Shown here in pieces: positions 44,401-64,000 of a DNA stretch of 64,000 nt; the stretch's first letter is position 1; the number at the start of each line of letters is the position of its first letter. The notes beneath the pieces are model-generated. The model did no database searches, was not told where the DNA came from, and was given only the letters and a program-made list of their open reading frames with translations. Made by a program: the position numbers and the translations under genes. Location of the stretch: assembly GCF_023091745.1 (NCBI RefSeq), contig NC_068935.1, positions 62,396,724 through 62,460,723 on the forward strand, written 5' to 3'. The DNA comes from Budorcas taxicolor. Its lineage: Eukaryota; Chordata; Mammalia; Artiodactyla; Bovidae.

Positions 44401-47400
44401 CTCAATTGAGGTACACTGATTTGTAACATTATATAAGTTCCATTGGTACTTTTTATTTCTATTTCTGTATCCCCTACAATGTGCTTTAAAAAAAATATGG
44501 AATGCTTCATGAGTTTGTTTGTCATCCTTATGCAGGGGACATGCTAATCATCTGTCTCATTTCAATTTTAGGATATGTGCTGCTGAAATGAACATCTGAG
44601 ACATCTTTTTAAATCATTATGTAAAGATCTACCTAAAGAGGGCTCTTAATGGATCCCCATGGGAGAGGGGCAATGTAAGGCTACTATCTGGTTCTTAATT
44701 TCTGGTATGAGACTGCTTGTTTTTTAGGCTGATTTTACATCATAAAAACACACCTCCACTTACTGGTATCTTTGTGTTACATCCGTGGGCTTCCCAAGTG
44801 GCTCAACAGTAAGGAATCTGCCTGCCAATGCAGGAGACACAGGAAATGTATGTTTGATCCCTGGGTTGCAAAGATCCTCTGGAGGAGGAAATGGCAACCC
44901 ACTCCAGTATTCTTGCCTGCAAAATCCCATGGACAGAGGAGCCTGGCACACTACAGTCCACAGGGTCGCAAAGAGTCAAACCCAACTGAGTGACTCAGCA
45001 TGCACACATGTGGGTTCCTGACCCCCAAAATTCCCATTTGGGCACCTTAACTCTCAACCAGATGATACTAGGAAGTAGGGCCTTTGGAAGATGAGCACAA
45101 AGCCCTCATGAGTGGGTTTAGTGCCGTTATAAAATAGACTCCAGAGGGCTCCCTTGTCCCTTCCTCCATGTGAGGACACGGCCAACACAGAAAATGACTG
45201 TGGAAACATAACATAGACTGTTAAAATAGTTACCTGTGAGACATGGGTTTATGGGAACCTTTAACTTTGTAAGTTAAATTTGCAAATCTCTAAAGATGTG
45301 CTATTTTTGTGATTTAAACAAAAAACATGTTTTCCCACACTGTCTTCTGCAGCCAGAGACCCCAGCACCTCAAGGTCCACCTTGACTAATGGCAAAGAGC
45401 CAACCAGGGATCGGGGCATTGGGCCAAACTAGCTCAAGTCATACAGCAGAGGGCTACCCTCTCTATCTCAGGCCTCCAGCCCAAGGCACTTGACCCTGAA
45501 CTCTCATTAAGCCCACTCCCCCAGTGAGATGTGCCCTAGACCCCTTCCCAGGGATGGCTAGGGGCCAGCCAGGGCTGCAGCTTCTAGCTAGTTATGCTAT
45601 GTCGCTAGCATTTGCTACTAGCTAACAACTTACTCTGACTCATTGGAAAAGACACTGATGCTGGGAGGGACTGGGGGCAGGAGGAGAAGGGGATGACAGA
45701 GGATGAGATGGCTGGATGGCATCACCGACTCGATGGACATGAGTTTGAGTAAACTCCGGGAGTTGGTGATGGACAGGGAGGCCTGGTGTGCTGCGATTCA
45801 TGTCGCAAAGAGTCGGACACGACTGAGTGACTGAACTGAACAACTTATTTAGGCAGACCTCTACAGATTACATTAGGATATGAAGCAGCCTTTTATCATA
45901 GCAGGATGTCGCTCTAGAACATCCAGGCAGTTCCCTGACTCCTCAAAAAGAAAAACGGCACTTTTGCCAACTACCACCTTCTGCAAAGGGCCTCTCCCAC
46001 CCCATCTGCCATACCAGGAGAATTCGTGGAATCTGGTGTGCAGAAGGGCAAAGCTCTAAGTGAACACCCCCCAGCATGGTCCCTCCCCACCCCAACTCTT
46101 ACCCCCAGCCCACACCTAAAAGCAAAAGCACACACACCCAGTTCATAAACCCTGCAGCCTACTGAGACCAAGCTCAGGACAGGTCCATTAGCCTCTCTTG
46201 GTTTCAGCTCTGGAAGGACCCAAGGAGCTGCCTGAGACACAAGATGGTCAGCACCAGGGGCACAAAGGCTGCTGGTCAAAGCAAAGACCCTGCCAGCAGT
46301 CAGTAGCAGGGATGCTGACGTCTTTGTGGATGAAGGGAGCTTTTCTTCCCCCAAGAGAAAGACAGGCGCACTAAATGGTCTGTCTCTGAGAAGTCAAAGC
46401 TGTACTCTAATCATGGAACATGGCACATGGCACAGGGCTTTGTAGCAGAGGCCATGGCAAAAGGTCTAAGTCAGATAGCTACCATCAGCCACAACTCACT
46501 CACCAATGACCAGTAGCACAAGGATGACAATGAGAACCACAAAGAAGGTGTTGCCATATGTCACTACCAACTCCACAAGGCGGGACTTGAAAATCTTCTG
46601 CCATCTGTGAAAAAGACAAAAAAGGCTAAGGTCAGTAGAGTAAGAACACACACCTGGGATCCAGGGCCCTGAAAACAGATACAGTTTTGCACTCTTCTTC
46701 AAAGGCTGAATATCTCATACAGATTCAGCCTCAGCTGCTTGCAATTTTCCAACTTATGACATCTGTTCAACAGTGTTAAAAAGAAAAAAAAAGACACCTG
46801 TCCAAGTATAGAAATTTGTAGAAAAAGTCTTAAACACTGGTAGGCTCTGGGGAGAGAAATGCGAAACTTAGCGTCCCCTCTGTAGTATCAAAATGCTTGC
46901 CAAATCCACATTATTTCTTTAAACTGTTTTCCCATGTGCCCAATCTTGGCTCATCTAGACTCCCACCACCCCCGATTACCATGAAGCAGACCCCAGACCT
47001 CCCTACCTTTCCCTCCATAAATACTTCAGCATACAGCTCCGTCAAAGAAGACCCTTCAGAAATGGCTACCAATCGCAATGCCACCGTCAAGCCTCAAAAA
47101 TATCAAGAAAAATCTCTCATCATCAGAGCCAGAACTCCAAAGTCCAACTGAGGCAATTATTTTTAACAACTGGTCTGTTTGAATCCTGACAAGGTTCTGA
47201 TTCTGCATTCTGTTAATAAGTACCTTCAGTTCAGTCGCTCAGTCGTGTCCGACTCTTTGCGACCCCATGAATCGAAGCACACCAGGCCTTATTCTACGAA
47301 CTCCCCCCTCCCTTGCTCTCTGTTTTCTCCCCTAATTCGCTGTTGCAGAAACCAGGCTGTTTGTCCTGCAAAGCTTTCCATGTAGCAGCTCCAAGTGGGC

Positions 47401-48165
47401 CACTGTCTCTGCATTTCCTGTGAACTGTATGAGGTGATTCAGATCTAGCTTTTGTAAAGAACATTCCTTAAGCAGTGCTGTACACTTTCTATCACAACAG
47501 CGGCCTGTGATTTTTCATTAAAAAGAAGCTTCTATGAAAACATCTGTGAAGAGTCTTATTTGTAATGTTCTAACTTAAGATCAGATGTGTTCCTATAGTA
47601 TATGTAATCAAGATGAATTTCAAAATAACTTTTCAGAAGTCCTCTGTTCACTGAAAAGAAACATGGCTTCGGCCTTCCTAGGCTGAGTAATGCTCATGAG
47701 GCCACTTCGCAACCCCAGCGAGACTGGTTAGGAGGACAGAAGTCACCAAATCAACAGTAACATGACCCAGAGGCAAGTCTTGCAGATCTCACAATGCCAT
47801 CCCCTAAACACCCGGAGGGCATCGTTTCCAGAATGGTCACTTGGTCTTGTCCCCTCTGGCACACTCTGAAGACCAGAAGGCAGGGTGCAGGGGAAAGGAC
47901 CTAGTCAAGATGTGACTGAGCACAACTGTGGGCCTAGCTGGCGATAATAAACACAGTCTTTGCCACCCCCATCCCAGACAGGTTCTACCTGTTTCCGGCT
48001 GGCTTCAACTCTAAGGCCCCCCAACTCTGCAGGCACAAGCTACCGAGACTCTTCCTGGCTTGCCTGCCCATACCTTTTGGGAGAAATGAAGGGAATGCAG
48101 AGCAGCAGCACAGCGAAGACCTCTGCATAGAGGAAGGTGGCGACTGCAGTCCACTGCAGACTCAT
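20451..48165 (-). CDS. BCAP31: B-cell receptor-associated protein 31 (BAP31), 7 coding exons
   Basis: Polytopic ER membrane protein acting in export and quality control of membrane proteins and as a caspase-8-linked apoptosis platform at ER-mitochondria contacts (known for the family). Coding exons in transcript order: 48165-48074, 46604-46504, 43493-43346, 23346-23211, 22376-22256, 21459-21359, 20489-20451. All have GT/AG boundaries and consistent phases, total 738 nt = 245 codons plus stop (human 246). It starts MSLQWTAVATFLYAEVF. Three hydrophobic segments lie at about residues 5-27, 43-63 and 103-125, followed by a charged coiled-coil tail. The last four residues are KKEE, the dilysine ER-retrieval signal. 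The distal caspase-8 site AAVD/G (about 234-238) is present. The proximal one, expected just after exon 4, is not: exon 5 opens EAGGVTKLGG. The 20 kb intron between coding exons 3 and 4 is filled with transposons. Confidence 0.95.
23815..23935 (+). mobile_element. MIR SINE fragment
   Basis: Carries CCCATTTTACAGAGGGAAAC followed by AGAGACTCAGGCGGCTGAAG, the MIR core in plus orientation. Confidence 0.55.
24208..24395 (+). mobile_element. BovB LINE endonuclease fragment
   Basis: Translates to FNITVIQVNAPTRNAEEAEW and GDWNAKVGRQETQ, the AP-type endonuclease segment of BovB ORF2. An isolated internal piece, truncated at both ends and with a stop at about 24393. Confidence 0.9.
25880..27015. mobile_element. 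Possible old LINE2-type remnants
   Basis: Blocks such as TCTGACCATGTCACCCCTCT and CATGGCCATCCAGGCCTACC resemble widespread old LINE remnants of mammals. They are too diverged to assign by eye; boundaries are approximate. Confidence 0.3.
28507..30003 (-). mobile_element. BovB LINE, 5'/endonuclease half, inverted arm
   Basis: On the minus strand the upper part encodes the BovB N-terminal region (KDELPRSVGAQYATGDQWR, GTWNVRCMNQGKLEVVKQEM). Further down lies the endonuclease, and at the lower end the segment around KKCKKAKWLSEEAL and an Arg/Lys-rich stretch. It is split by a CHR SINE at 29148-29345. Frames are broken. It meets a plus-strand BovB arm at about 30004. Confidence 0.9.
29141..29352 (-). 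mobile_element. CHR-type tRNA-Glu SINE with 7-bp target duplication
   Basis: Minus orientation: T-run at the left, tRNA-like ACCACCAAGGAAGTTCCCC head at the right. Flanked exactly by TGGTGTT at 29141-29147 and 29346-29352. Removing the element and one repeat restores the BovB sequence. Confidence 0.9.
30004..30941 (+). mobile_element. BovB LINE, reverse-transcriptase half, direct arm
   Basis: Encodes DLTEAEDIKKRWQEYTEELY, the segment ending DILECEVKWALGSITMN, QDWKRSVFIPIP and ARFRKGRGTRDQIANICWI. These are the pre-RT and RT domains, with stops and frameshifts after about 30621. It ends abruptly at about 30941, before the RT active-site YADD region, where SINE sequence begins. Confidence 0.92.
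30942..31108 (+). mobile_element. Partial/rearranged Bov-tA SINE copies
   Basis: Two broken tRNA-like heads: CATGCAGGAGACCCCAGTTG, then an oppositely oriented GATTCTTTACCAATTGAGCT, then AATGCAGAAGACCCGAGTTC. This suggests overlapping insertions at the truncated BovB end. Confidence 0.7.
31109..31295 (+). mobile_element. Bov-tA SINE
   Basis: GGGCTTCCCTTGTGGCTCAG head, GGAAGATCCCCTGGAGAAGG core, GGGGTCACAAAGAGTCGGAC and GACTGAGTAACTTTCAC end. Confidence 0.88.
31385..31790 (+). mobile_element. Endogenous retrovirus solitary LTR fragment
   Basis: Shows an LTR-like order: U3-like sequence, then an AATAAA signal (about 31639-31644) followed by TGCTACACAAAATGCTCC and a GTCTCTGACCCTGGCTCG R/U5-like block. 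No viral coding sequence accompanies it. Family unassigned. Confidence 0.5.
31795..32006 (-). mobile_element. Bov-tA SINE
   Basis: Reverse complement copy, with GTTAGTCGCTCAGTCATGCC at the left and TACCAACTGAGCTACAAGGA (tRNA-like head) at the right. It contains a short extra GGTGACTTTC between the two halves of the core. Confidence 0.88.
32163..32797 (+). mobile_element. BovB LINE 3' part
   Basis: Encodes RRLLLGRKAMTNLDSILKS and continues through the C-terminal domain to the tail GTCGGACATGACTGAGCAAC. A small deletion follows the KS codons. It is probably not the missing 3' half of the BovB at 30004-30941, because the two do not abut in consensus order. Confidence 0.9.
33591..33788 (+). mobile_element. 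Bov-tA SINE
   Basis: GGTTTCCCTTGTGGCTCAGC head, GGTTCGATCCCTGGGTTGGG, and GAGTCAGACACGACTGAGCC end. Close to consensus, so relatively young. Confidence 0.9.
34390..34600 (+). mobile_element. MIR SINE fragment
   Basis: Contains TTCTCAGCCATTTAACCGGG, GGCTCCAGAGACTGAGTGAT and CAAGGTGACATGGCTCAACA in MIR order. Confidence 0.6.
35922..36018 (+). mobile_element. CHR-type tRNA-Glu SINE
   Basis: GGTGGTCCGGTGGTTAGGAC (A box) and GGGTTCAATCCCTGGTAGAG (B box) with the GCAGCCAGGCCAAAA tail. Confidence 0.8.
36468..36577 (-). mobile_element. CHR-type tRNA-Glu SINE fragment
   Basis: Reverse complement of the tRNA-derived head: ACTAGGGATTGAACCCAAGC and TTAACCACTGGACCACCACC. Confidence 0.8.
37655..37735 (+). 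mobile_element. MIR SINE fragment
   Basis: ACTAGCTCTGGGAACTTGGG followed by CTGAACCTCAGCTTTGCAGA matches the MIR 5'/core order. Confidence 0.5.
37894..38156 (+). mobile_element. CHR-2-type SINE with 13-bp target duplication
   Basis: Begins GGGGCTTCCCTGGTGGTCCA and ends in AATAAATAA. Flanked by perfect direct repeats AATAATCTTCAGA at 37894-37906 and 38144-38156. Confidence 0.92.
38955..39045 (+). mobile_element. L1 3'-end fragment
   Basis: CACTTTGCTGTACACCCAAA then AACATTGTAAATGAACTATA matches the common artiodactyl L1 3' region. Confidence 0.7.
39325..39650 (+). mobile_element. Old L1 fragment
   Basis: Degraded form of the L1 ORF2-3'UTR junction (GGAACACTGCACAGCCATGA, ATAATTGAGTGAAAAGGGCA, then A-rich sequence). 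Confidence 0.55.
41343..41510 (+). mobile_element. L1 3' end (ruminant type) with A-rich tail
   Basis: GAGGGATGGTACGGGGAGGG, CACATGTACACCCATGGCGG, CAATACAATATTGTAAAGTA and a TAAAATAAATTTTATATTTT tail. Little diverged, so a comparatively recent 5'-truncated copy. Confidence 0.88.
42093..42216 (-). mobile_element. Bov-tA SINE fragment
   Basis: Reverse-complement partial copy: TTTGCAACCCCATGGGCTGC, CAGGCTCCTCCGTCCATAGA, ACTGGAGTGGGTTGCCATTT. It interrupts an older unassigned repeat (about 41935-42092). Confidence 0.85.
44489..44596 (-). pseudogene. U6 snRNA pseudogene
   Basis: The minus strand reads as a full-length but mutated U6 snRNA: a decayed 5' end near 44596, GCAGCACATATCCTAAAATT, then the ACAGAGAAGATTAGCATG-type catalytic region changed to AGACAGATGATTAGCATG, CCCCTGCATAAGGATGAC, and the 3' end CATTCCATATTTTTTT. 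The 5' GTGCTCGCTTCGG start and the ACAGAGA box are altered, so it is a retroposed pseudogene. It lies in the BCAP31 intron at 43494-46503. Confidence 0.9.
44786..45000 (+). mobile_element. Bov-tA SINE
   Basis: GTGGGCTTCCCAAGTGGCTC head, TGATCCCTGGGTTGCAAAGA, GTCGCAAAGAGTCAAACCCA end. Confidence 0.88.
45015..45200 (+). mobile_element. Old interspersed repeat, family unassigned
   Basis: GGAAGTAGGGCCTTTGGAAG, CCCTCATGAGTGGGTTTAGT and CATGTGAGGACACGGCCAAC recur widely in mammalian genomes. The segment near 62940-63200 looks like the same type in reverse orientation. Confidence 0.45.
45636..45841 (+). mobile_element. BovB/Bov-A 3' tail
   Basis: GACTCATTGGAAAAGACACT through GGAGTTGGTGATGGACAGGG to GGACACGACTGAGTGACTGA. 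Confidence 0.9.
47222..47292 (-). mobile_element. BovB/Bov-A 3' terminal fragment
   Basis: TTCAGTTCAGTCGCTCAGTC followed by GTCCGACTCTTTGCGACCCC, the reverse complement of the BovB 3' end. Confidence 0.85.
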
Positions 48166-48208
48166 CGTGTTGCTAGCAGCGTTCCACCGGGATGATGTGA
48201 TCCTGTTC
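48166..48208 (-). other. BCAP31: BCAP31 exon 2, 5'UTR part
   Basis: Upstream of the BCAP31 ATG on the minus strand, a pyrimidine-containing stretch ending CTCCATCAG forms an acceptor at 48209-48211. That makes exon 2 48208-48074, with 43 nt of leader before the start codon. This is inferred from the splice signal only. Confidence 0.6.
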
Positions 48209-49066
48209 CTGATGGAGCACAGAACAAACAGGCGTCGTGACAGCTCGGCAGCCACCAGCCCTAGACCTCAGAGCCTTCCCAGCCCTCGAGCCCCGCAGCC
48301 TGGCTGCCAATACCTCCAGAGACACCTTTCCAAACAATTCCTCCCCGTGGAGTCCGGGAGACTCCGCCTGCGGAACCCTGGCAGCAGTGGGTGGGAATCG
48401 GCAGTTCGGGGAGCCCGAAGATCGCCCCCCGCCGAGGGGCGCCAGAGGCTACCGCCCACCACACCGCAGCCTCGGTCCTAGTAATGCCTTCGCGCTTCCT
48501 CCCAACCTGCAATACCTCTGGGCCCTTCCACCCGCGCCGACAGAGGAGTTGCGAGCAGCTCCTCCCAGGGCAGGAGCGGAACGCAAAAGCCTCCCAACCA
48601 CCGCCCCTTCGGCTCAGCTTTCACTATCTCCGAGAGCCCCCGAGAGCGACTCCTAGAGGACGAGAGTCGAAGCCAAGGGCAAGAGCGGGTCTCAACCCAG
48701 CACCTCACGGCCCCGTCCAGAGAAAGTTCTAGAAGACTGTCTCCTCCAAAGCCGGAGAAACCCCTCCAGGCCTCCCAGGTCGGTCGCGGCCCCTACCCGG
48801 CTCCAGAAGACCCCTCGACGAGGCCCCGACCCGGCACGCCCTCTCAAGCCCCACCCCGCCGGCTCCTCCGGAGGGACTTCGACGTCGCCCCCTACCCCGG
48901 GAGATGGCTCCACCCGCCGCCACCCTGACTTCCCTCCGCCCGGTCCCGCCCCCGCACTCTAGCCTCGGCCCTGGCCCCGCGCACCGGGCCTCCCCGCGCC
49001 CCCTCGTCGAGGAGCCAGGGAACCTCGGCGGCCCGGGAGCCCAGCGCGGCGCGCGAGTCCGCTCAC

Positions 49067-49330
49067 CGAGTTCTCCAGAGTCACCACGCACGCCCAGTCG
49101 TCGCCAAACTCTCCCACCACCAGCCCGGCCCCGCCCCTTCCCCGCGGCCGGAACCGGAAGCGCCCGGCTAGTCCCGGCCCGCCCCCAACCGCCACAAGGC
49201 CCCGGAGGCCCCGCCCCTGAGCCGAGGCTCCCGACGTCTGGGACTGGGGAAGAAGCCGCGCCTCGCACGCGCGCGCGCGGAGAGACGGGTCCCCGGCCTT
49301 GGCGGGAAGGCGAGGTGCCGCTTCTCTAGC
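49067..49330 (-). other. BCAP31: BCAP31 non-coding exon 1 (5' boundary uncertain)
   Basis: On the minus strand a consensus donor (GTGAGC, 49066-49061) follows a short GC-rich leader ending at 49067. This fits a first, untranslated exon spliced to the acceptor before 48208. The transcription start is not determinable; 49330 is an outer guess inside the CpG island. Confidence 0.5.
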
Positions 49331-49907
49331 CCGCGCGGTCCTCCGGCGTCTCTGTGATCCGGGGAGGGGGCGGGGCCCCACCGTGGGGCGAGAACGGGGT
49401 GGGGCGGCCCGTGCCTGGGCTCCGCCTCCCGCCCCTCCTCCGCCTCCTCCCCCTCCCCCGACTCGCCCCTGGGGAGGGGTGGGTGGGTAGGTGGGGATTC
49501 TGGGCGGGTGGCGGAGTCACAGTCGCTTCAGCCGGGCTGTGGAGCGGACGGACGCGGCCGGTACCCCAGGGAGGGGCGCTACCAGGGGAGGAGGAGTAGG
49601 AGGTGGAGAGAAAAAGACGCCCTCGGCCGGAGACCTCTAGAGGCTCTGACCCCAAGGGCCAAGGGACTGACAAGTTCCTCCACTTCGGCCGCCTGAAGAG
49701 GCCGTGACCCTGGAGGGCCCTGAGCCCACCCGCGCCAGGGGGCCCAGCGCCACCCGGGTGGCCTAAAGCGACAGTCTCAGGGACCACTGCGAGGTCTCCA
49801 GTTGCCTAGACAACGAGCCCGGGGTCAGAGCCACCACCCTTGCAGCCACCTGCCTCCTCTGCCGCCTCAGGCACCCGTCCCGGTCCCGTGAGTCCAGCCC
49901 AGGTGAC

Positions 49908-63936
<14,029 letters not shown>

Positions 63937-64000
63937 TAGGTGTGCCCTCCCTTCCCACAGGACTCTGGCCAAGGGTCCTGGCGGCCCGCTGAGTGCCTCC

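Noticed and set aside
48729..49268. 179-codon minus-strand open frame in the BCAP31/ABCD1 CpG island
   Set aside because: Low-complexity Gly/Arg/Ala composition from CpG-rich DNA. It crosses the BCAP31 exon 1 donor and has no recognisable domain.

Overview
This is mammalian genomic DNA from a ruminant, almost certainly a bovid X chromosome. The ruminant assignment rests on BovB (RTE) LINE pieces, Bov-tA/Bov-A2 tRNA-derived SINEs, CHR-type artiodactyl SINEs and a degenerate mariner of the bovine type. The three protein-coding genes, SLC6A8, BCAP31 and ABCD1, occur in this order and orientation at human Xq28 (established knowledge). It is a eukaryotic locus: exons have GT/AG boundaries, introns are long, and most long open frames are chance frames in GC-rich DNA or transposon relics.

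Layout: 1-6.9 kb is intergenic, with a mariner holding a nested SINE, an LTR fragment holding a nested SINE, an old L1 tail and a BovB 3' piece. From 6.9 to 8.5 kb is the SLC6A8 CpG island, with a CRE palindrome, GC boxes, CCG repeats and two upstream ORFs. SLC6A8 (+) has 13 coding exons from 8000 to 15102 (635 codons, the human length) and a 3'UTR to about 16.43 kb. A 3.7 kb convergent intergenic stretch follows. BCAP31 (-) runs from its poly(A) signal at 20146-20151 up to a first exon ending at 49067. It has seven coding exons (245 codons) and a 20 kb intron (23347-43345) packed with BovB, SINE, LTR and L1 relics and a U6 pseudogene. A CpG island at about 48.2-50.8 kb contains the divergent BCAP31/ABCD1 promoter. 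ABCD1 (+) starts at 49908; nine of its ten expected exons lie in the window and the last is beyond the right edge.

The three proteins do different jobs: creatine uptake at the plasma membrane, ER cargo export/quality control and apoptosis signalling, and very-long-chain acyl-CoA import into peroxisomes. They share a locus, not a pathway. I found no previously undescribed system. The observations most worth a second look are a low-GC 15-residue upstream ORF in the SLC6A8 leader, the apparent absence of the membrane-proximal caspase-8 site in BCAP31, and a head-to-head BovB structure with a coding segment shared by both arms.
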